A DNA stretch of 64,000 nucleotides from Dipteris shenzhenensis (taxonomy: Eukaryota > Polypodiophyta > Polypodiopsida > Gleicheniales): assembly GCA_047967505.1 (NCBI GenBank), contig CM106539.1; one strand, given 5' to 3'. Positions 46,313 to 59,400 of this stretch are shown here, in pieces. Made by a program: the position numbers and the translations under genes. The notes beneath the pieces were generated by a model. That model was not told the DNA's origin, searched no databases, and saw only the letters and a program-made list of their open reading frames with translations. Every line of letters starts with the position of its first letter. The first letter of the stretch is position 1.

Positions 46313-48948
46313 ATGTTAATAGTCAAACAACTACCACCGCAGAGTACACTTGTAGAATGCGTGGTAATGAGTGATTAGAGGCGATAAGGCTTCATGATTT
46401 ACTCTCAGGGGGGTCACTCATCATATGTAACCCTATCACGTGAGTTCAACAGAAGGATATTTTTTATTTCTAAAATTTATAGAAATAAATATACATAAGG
46501 GACTATTTAAATTAGTTTTCGGAAAAATTTACAGATTTGTATAGAAAAGGGGTACATTTTATTAATGAAAATTTTACAGATAAGGGATTTTAGAAATAGG
46601 CCTTGAACGCACGTGGTATAGAGGGTTTATACATAGTGGCCCCCCCGAGGATTTACTTTACGATTGTAGCCATAGAGGGAGTACAATTACAAGCTTTATG
46701 GGTTTTGAGCCGCATCTTTTTTTTGCTTGCTTCAAAAGTTACTTGGACTCTATGGGTATATGCATTCTAAGGTGGGTAAAAAATCTATGTCCCACACAAT
46801 GGTAGGGCAAGTGGTTTGAGTGGGAAATGAACAAACATTTCGAATTGAAATTTCACATAGTAATGTGCCACTGATTGGCACTTAATGTACAACATGGGCA
46901 ATAAAAGGCAATGTAAGCACCTCTCTCTCTCACACACACACACACACTATCATTAAACTCCCACTCACCGCTATGCTATCACGCTCTCTCTCACATACAC
47001 TCTCTCAGTAGACTCCCGCTTACTCCTACACTCTTGCACTCTCTCTCTTTCTCTCTCATTCATCTTGTCTCAATGACTTCGTGCAAGCAGATATCATCGG
47101 TCATTTAGTCTCTCTCTCTCTCTCTCTCATGTTGACATACACATCCATGCAATCCAAAAGCAGGATTTCTCATGCGGCTCAAGGCATCCTTTAAAAATGA
47201 CAACTAAACGTGTGCAATACAACATGTGTATCAATCCTTGAGATTCATCATGCGACTCAAGACATCCTTTAAAAATGACATCTAAACGTGTGCAATGCAA
47301 TAGCATTTGTAGAGATCCTTGAGATTATGCACGAAATAAGGTTTCAAGTTTTGAAATGCCCATCATTAATTCGCTTTGTAATTCTTGTTTACATATGGTG
47401 AATGGCTTAATAAATAAGGCAGGTTTCACTTCATAAGCAATACCGTAGTGAATTATTCGAGCTGACTATCAAGCCAAGTAGAAGCAAATGCCCAGTAGCT
47501 CTATAGTCTGTCACACGATAGTAGAATAAGTATCTTAGCTTGCACGGTTAAAGTAATATGCTATCAAAAACATGTCTATAGTTTGCTTTATTGCTAGATT
47601 ACTGTAACGTGTGTCTGCCCTACAGTCCCTTTTTTGCCATGACAAAGTTAATGGTTGTGTGGTTCGAAGTGCCTCTGTCCTGCTAGATTACCCAAACCTG
47701 GGTTTGTACTGCAGCCTCTTTTCTTTTTCCCCAGACGTAATGCCTCCGTGTTCCAATGTGCTTCTGTCCTTCACGCCGGTTTTTGTAGGTATCGAGATAA
47801 TTGTTGTTTGGTCCCTTGTTTACCCCTGAAGCAGTTGCACATAAAACAAAACGCCTGTTTCATACAACCCAAGCACACTCTTGCAAAATCATGTACATTC
47901 GCCAAAACTAGCTTGGGCATATGCAATAACAGTACCTTTCACATTCTAAAGGGTTAAAAAAAGCACTATCTCGTCATATACCCATTCACTATGAGGTAAC
48001 ATTAGTAGCTCCACAAGTAGTTTAGTCATTTTAATAAGGTAATTATGTAAAATTTTTGCAGTTCTTCATACTTCATTCTATAAGGTCTACTTTCTTATGT
48101 GAAGACAATAGTTTAGAGTTAAGGAACTTTACAAGAATTATTTGAGTGTTCATATTACATTGTTATCCTCATTCTATGAGGTCTACTTTCTTATGTGAAG
48201 ACAATTATTTTGAGCTAAGGAAATTTACAAGAAATATTTGAGTCAAATCCAAGAACAATAAACATTGAAGGAATAATGTATCACTCCTAATTCCAACCTG
48301 AACAACATACTACATGCCTTTAAGTTTAAAAAATGGCAATATGGAATCACACCCAACTCCAACTTCAATAATGTGTTGCATGCATTCAATCAAATAATGC
48401 TACGAGGAAACAATATCACATAGAAATTCGATTCGCGTAGTAAGACCGGCGTCATTGCAATAGAAACTACTCTTTTTTCCGCACTAGACTAAAAATATTT
48501 TTGCCATGTTTGCACACCCCTATTCCCTAAATCCCTTTTGTATTCATTTTAGGTGTAGGCTTTCCAGGTAAGAAAGATGAAATTTTGGCTGATGCCAACC
48601 AAGCTTCTGAACCCACCCTCTCCACTACCCATCCTCTATGCAAGGCACTCATTCCCAACTTTCCAAAGGCTTCTTGGTGAAGGTCAACCCCCTGTCTGAG
48701 CATATCGACTATCAATTTGCATTTGAGGGAAGAGTACTCTCAAAGTATGGCACATTTAAGGCCAAAGATGCCCCGTACATAGCATACATGTGAGTAGACT
48801 TGACCGATTGTGATTGTTGGCAAACAGTCACTCTGCACCTACCACACATATACGTCTCCCAACATAGAGACATTTTAAATGTAGATGGGTTTTACCGTAT
48901 AGAGGGCTCAGCCATTGTAGCCAAGTCACCTGGTGAAGGTGGGACTTC
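45730..48948 (+). repeat. Tandem ~3.4-kb duplication, left unit
   Basis: Homologous throughout to 49151-52235: coiled-coil tail, GTGAGGGGGGCA/TGTTAATAG junction, (CT)n/(CA)n patches (46921-47130), the CTTTAAAAATGACAACTAAA repeats, and a coding-like end (VNPLSEHIDYQFAFEGRVLS, WQTVTLHLPHIYVSQH). The left unit carries the TIR element at 46404-46649; the right unit lacks it. Copies are about 90% identical by eye. Confidence 0.85.
46404..46649. mobile_element. 246-bp non-autonomous TIR element (MITE), copy 2
   Basis: Ends CTCAGGGGGGTCACT and AGTGGCCCCCCCGAG, flanked by GATTTACT (46396-46403 and 46650-46657). It is an inverse-orientation relative of 21180-21425 and exactly as long. The paralogous sequence at 49886-49893 has a single GATTTACT with no insertion: an empty site. 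Confidence 0.93.
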
Positions 48949-48949
48949 G

Positions 48950-49150
48950 TGAGAAGATAGTGGGAGAGAGGGAAGGAGTCTCACTTGCGGCTTTCTCACA
49001 TACACAATGGGGGAATACACACATAGGTGGAGGGAGAAAACAGTTTTCCTCTTCTTAGTTGTGAAAGCCCAAAAGAACTCTAGTACAAAGAAATAGAAGA
49101 ACCCTATATGTGGGTCTCAAACCAAACTCAACTAACTAAGGTGGCATACT
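48950..49150 (-). repeat. Copia LTR fragment (same family as 12126-12477)
   Basis: 201 bp matching the distal part of the 352-bp LTR in reverse (AAGATAGTGGGAGAGAGGGA ... AACTAAGGTGGCATACT). It sits exactly between the two units of the 3.4-kb duplication. No target duplication is visible, so it is a truncated remnant. Confidence 0.9.
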
Positions 49151-50339
49151 ACATAAGCCAAGAAGCAGTGAGCCAAACTCCAAGAGGGATGCGACCAACA
49201 AATTCAAACTCTCCAGGATCTCTTGTCCCAAGAATGAGTACTAACCATTTCTATGTAGGAAGACAATGAGCACGTGCGCACCTCTGGCTACCTAGAGGAA
49301 TCATCACTGGAAGATCCTGAGCAACAGGAGTTTCAGATGTACTGAGAGTATCAGCACAACTAGCCACCTATACCCTCGCCCCACGCACTGTCCCCCAAAC
49401 CCTACAGATGCACTTTGATGCCCTCCATGCACAAAACCTTATCTTTTACCTCAACCTCACCGCTCAGTGGTCCACTTCAACCACCCCAGCCTCTTACTCC
49501 TCCCGTGTGATCTCCCAGTTGGCCGATTGATGATGAGCTCCATAATCTACAACCAAATTGTCTTCAACCCTAGACCTCATTCCCACTTAGTCCTAGGACC
49601 TCCACCTCTACCTTTGAGTCTGCAATCTCCACAACCATAACATCTACATGTACGAGGACATGCATGCCACCCATTTTTGGAAGTTCCACTTGTACCTTAA
49701 CCCCCACCAATTAGACTATTGCGCAGTCCTCCAAATAGTCCTCTTTGCCCATCTCCTCCAATGCAGTTGATCTGAGCCCAACTCAACAATAGTGAGGGGG
49801 GCATGTTAATAGTCAAACAACTGCCACTACAGAGTATAGTTGAAGAATGCATGGTAATGAGTGATTAGAGGTGATAAGGCTTCATGATTTACTTTACGAT
49901 CGTAGCCATGGGGGGAGTACAATTATAGGCTTTATGGGTTTTCAGCCGCATCTTTTTTTTGCTTGCTTTGCAAGTTACTTGGACTCTATGGGTATATGCA
50001 TGCTAAGGTGGGCAAAAAATCTGTCCCACACAATGGTAGGGCAAGTGGTTTGAGTGAGAAATGAACAAACATTTTGAATTGAAATTTCATGTAGTAATGT
50101 GCCACTGATTGGCGCTCAATGTACAATGTGGGCAATAAGAGGCAATGTAGGCACCTCTCTCTCTCTCTCTCTCACACACACTATCATTAAACTCCCACTC
50201 ACCACTATGCTATCATGCTCTCTCTCTCACACTCCCTCAGTAGACTCCCGCTCACTCTTACACTCTTGCACTCTCTCTCTTTCTCTCTCATTCATCTTGT
50301 CTCAGTGACTTCGTGCTAGCAAATATCATCGGTCATTTA

Positions 50340-50376
<37 letters not shown>

Positions 50377-52235
50377 ACATTGACATGCACATCCATGCAA
50401 TCCAAAAGCAAGATTCCTCATGCGGCTCAAGGCATCCTTTAAAAATGACAACTAAACATGTGCAATGCAACAACGTGTAGCAATCCTTGAGATTCATCAT
50501 GCGACTCAAGGCATCCTTTAAAAATGGCATCTAAACATATGCAATGCAATAGCATTTGTAGAGATCCTTGAGATTATGCATGAAATAAGGATTTAAGTGC
50601 TGAAATGCCCATCATTAAATTGCTTTGTAATTCTTGTTTACATATGGTGAATGGCTTAATAAATAAGGCAGGTTTCAATTCACAAGTAATATCGCAGTGA
50701 ATTATTCGAGCTACCTATCAAGCCAGGTAGAAGCAAATGCCTAGTAGCTCTATAGTCTGTCACGTGATAGTAGAATAAGTGTCTCAGCTTGCATGGTTAA
50801 AGTAATATGCTATCAAAAACATGTCTATAGTTTGCTTTCTTGCTAGATTACTGTAACGTGCATCTACCCTACAATCCCTTTTTTGCTATGACAAAGTTAA
50901 TGTATGTGTGGTTTGAAGTGCCTTCGTCTTGCTAGATTACCCAAACCTGGGTTTGTCCTGCAGTCTCTTTTCTTGTTCCCTGGACGCAATGCATGCATGC
51001 TCCAATGTGCTTTTATCCCTAATGCCATTTTTTGTAGGTACCGAGATCATTGTTGGCTGGTCCTTCGTTTACCACTGAAGCAGTTGCACATGAAATAAAA
51101 CTCCCATTTCATACAACTCAAGCACACTCTTGGGAAATCATGAACATTTGCCAAAGCTAGCTTGGGCATATGCAATAACAATTCCTTTCACATTCCAAAG
51201 GGTAAAAAAAAGCACTATCTCATCATATACCCATTAGATGTGAGGTAACATTAGTAGCTCCACAAGTAGTTTAGTCATTTTAATAAGGTAATTATGTAAA
51301 ATTTTTGCAGTTCTTCATACTTCATTCTATAAGGTCTACTTTCTTATGTGAAGACAATAGTTTAGAGTTAAGGAAATTTACAAGAAGTATTTGAGCGTTC
51401 GTATTACATTGTTATCCCCATTCTATGAGGTCTACTTTCTTATGTGAAGATAATTGTTTTGAGCTAAGGAAATTTACAAGAAATATTTGGTTCAAATACA
51501 AGAACAATAAACATTGAACAAATAATGTATCACTCCTAATTCCAACCTGAACAACATACTACATGCCTTTAAGTTTAAAAAATGACAATGTGGTGGTCAA
51601 CTCACACCCAACTCCAACTTCAACAATGTGCTGCATGCATTCAATCAAATAACACCGCGAGGAAACAATATCACATAGAAAGCTGATTCGCATTGTAATT
51701 CTGGCATCATTGCATTAGAAACTACTCTTTTTTCCACACAAGACTTTAAATATTTTCACCATGTTTGCACACCCGCAGTATCAATGTGACTATCCCCTAA
51801 ATCCCTTTTGTATTCATTTTAGGTGCAGGCTTTGCAGTTAAGAGGAAATTTTTGTTGATGCCAACCAAGCTTCTGAACCCACCCTCCCCACTACCCATCC
51901 TCTATGCAAGGCACTCATTCCCAACTTTCCAAAGGCTTCTAGCTCAAACTCTTTGCCTGTGGTGAAGGTCAGCGTCCTATCCGAGTATATCAACTATCAA
52001 TTTGCATTCGAGGGAAGAGTACTCTCAAAGTATGCCACATTTAAGGCCAAAGATGCCCCGTACACGGTATACATGTGAGGAGACTTGACCGATTGTGATT
52101 GTTGGCAAACAGTCACCCTGCACGTGCCACACATATACGTCTCCCAACATAGAGATGTTTTAAATGTAGATGGGTTTTACTGAATGGAGGGCCCGGCCAT
52201 TATAGTCAAGTCACGTGGTGAAGGTGGGACTTCAT
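49151..52235 (+). repeat. Tandem ~3.4-kb duplication, right unit
   Basis: Copy of 45730-48948 (see there). 49151-49802 covers the end of the decayed extra ORF, with an added ~90 bp (49610-49700) missing in the left unit. 49803 repeats the TGTTAATAGTC junction. (CT)n tracts at 50155-50175 and 50345-50375 differ in length from the left unit. It contains the TIR-element empty site at 49886. The unit runs on without a break into 52249-53222. Confidence 0.85.
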
Positions 52236-53222
52236 TGGTCTCCCTCATGTGGATGCAACCAGGATTGTCATCAAACGGGAGCCTTTTGATGCAGGTATTC
52301 CATCATTTGTTCTAGACATAACCATTAGCCTTTATGTACCATGCGTATCTCAGCAAATGCAAATTGGGAAGGTTCCTTTCATTGCTGTCACGAAGAAGAT
52401 AGCTTTTGTGGTAGTGAAGGTTGATTTGGAGGGACCTCATTCTGACTATATTATAGTTGTTGATGGGCCAAATGCCAAGGACCGCACAATAATAAGTAGT
52501 AAAATTCTTTTGTTTTTGCACTCCCCACATTTACTTACTTTCTAACACGCATCTCTTGCAACCATACAGCTTTCGTTTGTTAGTGATTAGAGACCCATAC
52601 TAACATGCATCACCCATGAATTTAACGAGGTGTCAATTGTCATGCATGTCGTGCAAATTATCTCTTACATGTGGGGTCATCATTCATTGGCCATCTTCAA
52701 CTTCACTATTCTTGCAGATGTACTGGAAGGGAGGCTGCGTACACTTTGTAGGAAGCCTTTGTGCATCAAGTAACTAATTTTGGCTACGTCTAGCAGGTAA
52801 AACTGATCTAGAAAGAGATGTTCGCATGTGTATCTGTTCATTCAAGAAGCATCATTGTAATGGTGAACTATCTCTCATATTTATGGATAGGTCAATGGTG
52901 TTTTGCAATTCACTGAGCTGAATGGCCCTCTTATGGAGTTCCAATGTGCTAAGTGCTTTGGCTCTTGTGTGAGCCGCGACCTCGCCAAACCATTTTGCTA
53001 CTCTTGTGTGAGCACACAAGATATTTTCACAATTGCATCATTGAAGGGATGCATTGTTCTGCATGACGGTACTGAGATTGATGTGAAGCTCTGTAGCTTT
53101 AGTATTGAAGATGTGTCAGGACTGCGCCATTCATTCATGGAATACCACAGTCGTAGCATGGTTGCAACTGCAAAATCTATTCATGGACCGTCATCCCTTA
53201 GGACAGTTCACTGTCAATAGCT
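51880..53222 (+). pseudogene. Unknown gene remnant adjoining CACTA copy 2
   Basis: Several coding-like blocks in series: 51960-52200 (VLSEYINYQFAFEGRVLSKY, DCDCWQTVTLHVPHIYVSQH), 52249-52500 (IPSFVLDITISLYVPC, KVPFIAVTKKIAFVVVKVDL), and 52903-53220 (a CAKC...C / CYSC cluster followed by DGTEIDVKL). Frames change between blocks, with candidate intron signals (for example CTTGCAG near 52716). The last two blocks recur at 1-1046. Beta-rich blocks and a Cys4 cluster could be OB-fold/zinc-ribbon pieces as in RPA-like proteins; I hold this loosely. Stops are present, so it is treated as broken. Confidence 0.4.
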
Positions 53223-53639
53223 CACAAGGCACAGGCCCTTTTTCAACAGATATATTGACCTTTTTTACACTAAAAAGTCTTTTTTGACAAGTGCAAGGTC
53301 GGTATTTACGTCATTATTAGCATCGGAAAAGAACAGTTGCTATATAAGCGTCGCTATATATTGACACTAATAAACGTCGCTATATAGTGACACTGGTAAA
53401 CATCACTATATAGCAACATTGGTAAATGTTGCTATATAGTGACGATTAACAAAAGCTTTAAAAAACATTAGTCGGACTAAATAGGGCCATAGCAAGCCCT
53501 GTTTTGCCCCACTAATGTTTTTTTTTTAGTAATTACAATAGAATGTTTTTTGTTACAAAATTTCCCTTGTGAAAAAGGTGATACAAAATCGCTCAAATGA
53601 GCCGAGTGACAAAAGCATATCCATCTCAAAGATATACAA

Positions 53640-53725
53640 CATTGTTTGTTACAAAATTACCCTTTTAAAAAAGGTGATACAAAATTGCTCAAACGAGCCG
53701 ACATACAGAAGCATATACATGGCGA
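53640..53725. repeat. ~85-bp tandem duplication inside CACTA left subterminal region
   Basis: TGTTACAAAATT-type sequence through GCATATACATGGCGAAG is a second, diverged copy of 53550-53640. Copy 1 (1380-1465) has only one. Confidence 0.7.
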
Positions 53726-53747
53726 AGTATATGCAAACTACTACTAC

Positions 53748-55277
53748 TACTGCTCATCTGAATTATCATTCTCATCCTCATCCTTGTTGTGCTGGCTTGA
53801 TCCGTGGCCCTTGTGAGTTGCACCTAATCCTTGGCCCTCGTCGAAGCCGTGTAAGCCTAATCCCTCGTCATCACCACTTACCTCCACTGATGGGACATTC
53901 GAGCTTTGATTCTAAGAGTGAAACCATATTAATTGGAAATTAGATTAAAACTTAAAGAATAAAACAGTTTAAAAAGTGAGATTACAAGTAGGAGTAGACT
54001 TATACCATGCAAGCAGCCACCTCAGCCCAATCAATCGTCGCTCCCATGGCCTCCATCTCAATAAACCACAGCCTTGTTCCTATGTGAAACACGCCTCTCA
54101 CCTCTGTGTCTATGGGAAGACGACCCATTGCAGCTTGCTATGGGCCCAATTTATGAGAGTTAAATAAAGTGCATGTAACATGTAGTAAAATAAATAGAAC
54201 AATACATTATATGAGAAGAAGTAGATTTACCACGGTTGCCTTGAACACCAACCGTCCGCGGCCTGCACCAAAGTGCAAAGTACCTACGAAGTTCAACTAT
54301 CTCCTCATAGCCCTCCTCTGACCCTCGAACAATTCGGGATGGTCCCTGTACTAATTCTTGAAAAACTTCCAGTCATCTTTGTCTGCCTAGCTAGTTTTAG
54401 CCTTCCCCTTTGCGATGGAAGTACGCAAGGTTGATCTATGATGCTTCAAGAGGACACCTATGCACTCTTTCATGTAATCCAAATTGAACTCCCAATTTGG
54501 GGGGTTAGGATATTGTCTTTTCAATTCATCGATGACTGCCTGTTTCTTTTGATCATCTTGGTACCGCCAGTGAGTAGCTATGCTGCTCCTAAAGTGGTGG
54601 CTCATCAACTGCCTCATGGTGACCATCACTATCAAACTTTTTTTATTTTCTCTTATCTCTCCAGCAACCGTGATTTCATAGGACATGTCCTCGACCAAAT
54701 AAGGAGGACTCATGGTAGTGGCAGAGTCAGAGTGAGTGGTATTACTACGAGTGCTTATGGAGTGAGGAGTAGTAGTGGGAGTAGGAGAGGGCAAGGGACC
54801 TGACTGGTACTGGGTTTCGAGACCACGTGGAGACCTGTAGGGATGTGATGGTGCTGACTCGTCTACATCTCAACACAACATAAGTGACCCTTCCTACTCT
54901 TTTGTCCCTTACGATGGGCATGCCCAAGTGATGACCCCTCAATAGAAGGGGCTAGAGGGGACGGCTAGATAGTAGGCCCAGCTATCGACGTAGGATAGAG
55001 ATTTGTTGAGGTCCTCTAGGATAGGAGAGAGAAGAATCTCGCTCCCTCTGCATTGGTCATCTGTGCGACGCTCGCCGGGTTTCTTGACAAAGCCATGGGA
55101 TGCTAGCAAAGTAGTTCCCCAATGGGTAGTCACATTGCTACATCCGAGAGGAGTAGTCATAGGGGTAGACCCTCGAGGTGTCGCGTGAGTGGATTCAAAG
55201 TCATCTAAAGAGTAGATATCATGATGTCTCCTCCTACAAGTAATTCTATACTCGTCAAATGTGCGACGTGATCCCAT
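53748..55277 (-). pseudogene. CACTA TNPA-like accessory protein, copy 2
   Basis: Start ATG at 55277 (MGSRRTFDEYRITCRRRHHD). Blocks in order: Thr/Pro-rich N-terminus; a 135-codon piece at 54794-54387 with SPPYLVEDMSYEITVAGEIR, QAVIDELKRQYPNPPNWEFN and YMKECIGVLLKHHRS; the WCRPRTVGVQ-type block near 54260; an exon with MGRLPIDTEVRGVFHIGTRL and MGATIDWAEVAACM (54140-54004); and a last exon (about 53905-53748) with an acidic QHNKDEDENDNSDEQ end. GT/AG intron borders are visible between the last three. Frameshifts near 55080 and 54800 break the N-terminal half. In En/Spm this protein binds subterminal repeats and controls excision and methylation state. Confidence 0.65.
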
Positions 55278-55677
55278 GTCTAATTTATGGGGATTGGACA
55301 AATGTAGACACAAACATGAAGACAAAAAACAAAAAATAAAAAACAAGAGCGGGTAAGAAGCGGATAGACAATTAATTACTTAAGACAATTATGAAATTCA
55401 AACTCAAGAAATTATGAAAAGGCAATTAATCAATTGTGAAAATTATGAAATGACATCAAGGCATAAAGGATAAATATGAAAGTACAATTATTTACTTAGG
55501 ATAATTATGAAAAACTAGTTTTGAAATGACAAATATTTATGAAAGACAAGTGGAATCCAATAAGATTTTCATATATATATATAAAATAGAGACCAAAAGT
55601 ATGTCTCCAAAATTATATATGTGAATAATATACGTCTCCAAAAGTATGCTTAAGCAGAATTTGTCTCCAATATAGGT

Positions 55678-56030
55678 CTACTGCTCTGCATTATTGTCTG
55701 AGCAACTTTCGTCCTCCACACCGCTAGGCGGGTCACTGGGGACCTCATCCTCCACCTCTTCTAATATGCAGTCATGCTCTTTAGTGATGATTATGTACTC
55801 ACAATCCACGAATGCCTTCACACAATCCATTATGTCCTTTACACAATCATATTTGAGGCTCCACCAGTCATGGTGGTCTCTCCACAACCTACAAAGATCC
55901 CGTAGGTTGTGTTGTGCATTCCTTAGTCGCCCTTGCTCCCCTACCCTTCAGCTTGGACCCCACCCAGAAGCACACACCCCCACGTTGTACTTCACCCAGT
56001 CACTCTCTTGCACAATCCTCTCTTTCACAT
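55678..56030 (-). pseudogene. Small acidic ORF next to TNPA, CACTA copy 2
   Basis: The open part is 55887-55678 (69 codons; WRDHHDWWSLKYDCVKDIMD ... acidic tail ending SCSDNNAEQ). Coding-like sequence continues upstream to about 56030 (RNAQHNLRDLCRLWRD, with an earlier stop). Its last codons recur at 1466-1558. Family not recognised. It lies between divergently oriented TNPA and TNP2 genes. Confidence 0.4.
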
Positions 56031-56139
56031 GAGCTAGCAAAGAAACTATGTCTATAATACCTGTGATGTGGGGAACCAGGCTGGGGTTTAGGGAGGACAC
56101 CTGTGGGTGAGGGCATGGTTGTTCTATTTACAATATATT

Positions 56140-56450
56140 TGAAAAAAAAAGAACCAAATACAGCTAAGGAGCATGTGAAAAAAGAACCCAATATGACCAA
56201 GAAGAGGGGAAAAGAAGAGAAGCATAAGCATAAGCATAAGAGAAGCATAGGCATAAGCATAAGCATAAGAGAAGGAAAAACATAAGCATAAGAGAAGGAA
56301 GAGGGGAAAAGAGATTGAAAGAGGGGAAAAAGAAGAGGGGAAAAGATCATAAGAGAAAAAGAAATAAAGCATATGCTTATGCTTATGCATGAGCATATGA
56401 GCATACGAGAAAAAGAGAGAAAGCATATGCTTGTGCTAGATTTCCTTGTA
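56140..56450. repeat. Purine-rich repeats with GCATAAGCATAAG motifs
   Basis: AGAGAAGCATAAGCATAAG and GAAAAGAGAG repeats precede the TNP2 gene. The same words (GCATAAG, ATGAGCATATG, AGAGAAGC) make up the large hairpin array at 62280-63370, so the two regions share origin. Confidence 0.75.
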
Positions 56451-56499
56451 GCTCTTTGAAGGTGTGCAGATGGAAGGAGGATGAGTGGAAGCTCATCAT

Positions 56500-59400
56500 A
56501 TGATGCACCGATGCTCGGGAGCATAGAGTGCCTTACAGAGAGGTTGAATTGTCATTGCACTCATTGCAAGTGAGAAGTACGACATCAACATTATATTGTC
56601 ATGTGCCACTTGTGGATGTATGGGGAGGAGCCCGAACCAGTACCCATCGTTGGTGTTGCACATGGTGATGGATCATCAGTGAGTCAATGCTATTTGAGTT
56701 TGTGATTAATATTGCATATCATTATGACACGAAACCTTGAGACAAGATCTTATATTTACTCAAAATCTTGAGACAGGATGAGGAGGGTGGTGAGGGTGCG
56801 CATATACCTTCACACTTTGAGCAAGACTATAGTCTCCCGAAGGTGCCAGATGATGACGAAGGTATGGTGGACATGATGGATTCTATTTTTAGGGGCACTA
56901 CATCACATGTACACGTGATGTCCGAGTCTGAGGTCAATATGCAAGAGTTGCAATCAACATAGTTGTACGAGGGTGCTAGGATGTCTAAACTATGGGCTTG
57001 TCTCTCAATCTTGAATTTGCAAGCAAAGTATGGGTGGTCAGATATAAGTGTCTTGGCCTTAATGAGGTTGCTCCAAAAGATGTTGCCTGCACCAAACACC
57101 ATGCCCATGTCGAGATGAAGCGAAGAAGATGCTAACAACAGTGGGTATGGATTATGATACCATCCATGCTTATCATAATGACTGTATTCTCTTTTGTCAT
57201 GAGCATGGAGATTTGGCTAGTTGTCCGCAGTGTGGGGAACAACGATATAGATAGGACTTACAAGGTGCAGAGCAGATACCAATAAAGGTCTTAAGACACT
57301 TTCCCATCATTGCAAGAATACAACACTTATTCTTATGCAAATCCTTAGTGGAGTTGATGACTTGGCATCCATCTCATCGGTCCACTGATGACACATTGAG
57401 GATTCTCGCTGATTGTGCAACTTGGAAGCACATAGATAATCAGTGGTCGGACTTTGCGAGGGAGCCATGCAGCTTACATCTTGGGCTAGCCATGGACGGC
57501 ATGAATCCTTTCGAGTTACGCTCGACATCTTGGTCGACATGGCCCATAGTCTTGGTGAATTACAATATCCCACCATGGCTAACAATAAAGAAGGGACACC
57601 TCATGCTTGCACTACTTGTGCCAAGGAAGTACAAGGCCAAAAAAATGGATGTGTACATGGCACCTTTGATAGAGGAGTTATAGATCTTATGGAGAGGAGT
57701 GCGGGTCTTTGATATTTCTAGAGCTCCTAGACATACCAATGATATTTTGGTTAGGGGTATCTTGATGTGGACCATGCATGACTACCCAGGATATGGAGAG
57801 TGCACAGGTACATGGTTGTGTCTTTACATGTATAATATAGGATTATGCTTTTATGACTCTCTTTTGCATGCATGTCTTATACTAACACATTCATGCACGC
57901 GTGCAGGATTTGTTACAAGTGTGCACTATGCTTGTCTTGCTTGTGGACCGGGTTTGAAACTGCTTGCACGATACTCCAAACATATGAGGAAAAATGTTTA
58001 TGAAGGTCATGCTCGATACCTTCCATTGGACCAACTCGTGCATGGAGGTCAGTTGATCCCACCACCATATTTGAAGGCAAGTGACTGGATTCATGCTTGG
58101 AGAGAGAATGGAGAGGAACCTCCTCGTGGTATGAAGAGACTATCCATCTTTCATGAGCTTCCTTACTAGGGTCAGTTACAAATCAATCATCTCTTGGATC
58201 CCATGCATATCTTCAAGAATGTGGGGGCTACTATTTGGGCACACTTGGTTGGTTCCAAAGATTCAAGAGGAGTGCGAGAACACTTGCATGCTATGAATAG
58301 GATGTCTCGTTTTTGGCCCCAAGTGCGTGCTTTAGGAAAAGTTGTCCTCAAGTTGTCCTCCCAAAAGCAACATGGATCCTCTCCAAGAGAGAGGAGGCAG
58401 CGGTGAAGGCAGACATTGCCTCTTTTCGAACACCCACAGAGTAGATGCATTGCTTGAAAGGAGCATTTTCAAAGGACAACAAGCTTAGTGGACTCAAGTC
58501 CCATGATTGGCATAAGGTCTTACAGGTGTTCAAAGTTGTAGGATTAGTGTACTGATAATCATGATGTGTTACTGTAACTATGATTATGTTATATTATTGA
58601 CATGATTTCTTTGTTGCTTTGATAGTTCATCCTCCCAATTACAGTAAATGGGTGCTTACAAAAAGATGTTAGAAATGTTACATTCAAGATCAATGGTATT
58701 ATGAGGTATGGTTACTATCAAATCACATTGATTACATTTTCTTCAATTTAAGCTTATCTGTAGACTGATTATGAATATATCTTACATGGGCATGTGAAAT
58801 AGGTGGATATCTCAAAAAGAGATCTCCATATTGAGCATCGAGAATGCTAGGGTGGACTCCATCGAAGCTGTATGCTTGCCTGAGAAGCACTTTCCCTTGA
58901 GCATTATGACAACTCAAGTGCACTTGCTTGTGCACATAGTTGATGAGGTGGCCATTGCGGGTACCGTTCATAGTGGGTGGATGTTTTTTCTCGAGCAATT
59001 TATGAAAACTTTGAAGGGATTTGTAAGGCAAAGAGAAATACCAGAAGCAAGCATGCAAGAGGGATGGCTTGTGCAAGAGTCATTAGTATATATCACGGAG
59101 TTTCTTTCATCCATGCCAAAGGCTTGGCATAACAAGGATGATGATCGCATCGTTGGCGAGTTCCCCAAGGAAAAGGGATGGAAAGAAAGATGAGTGAAGA
59201 GCAAATGGAGATTGAATAAGTTTTGTATCCTCAATAGCAAGGAGATACAGAAGTGGATTGAGAGATATAAAGCGGCCAAAGTAGAAAGAATAGTTCCAAG
59301 GAAGAGATTCATAGTAATTTATAGGCAATCGCAAGCATATCCACGGGATCTCGCCCTTCTCCCCACTCACATGTCACTTGATTGGCTACAACTAGCTCTA

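Noticed and set aside
46313-52235. 46313-48948 and 49803-52235 as the two LTRs of one element
   Set aside because: The homology extends upstream of the TGTTAATAG start into internal sequence (45730 and 49151), so this is a duplicated 3' region, not an LTR pair.
56000-56524. 174-codon Phe/Ser/Leu-rich minus ORF
   Set aside because: Antisense of a purine-rich repeat and of the TNP2 5' end; apparent hydrophobic segments reflect TTC/CTT repeats.
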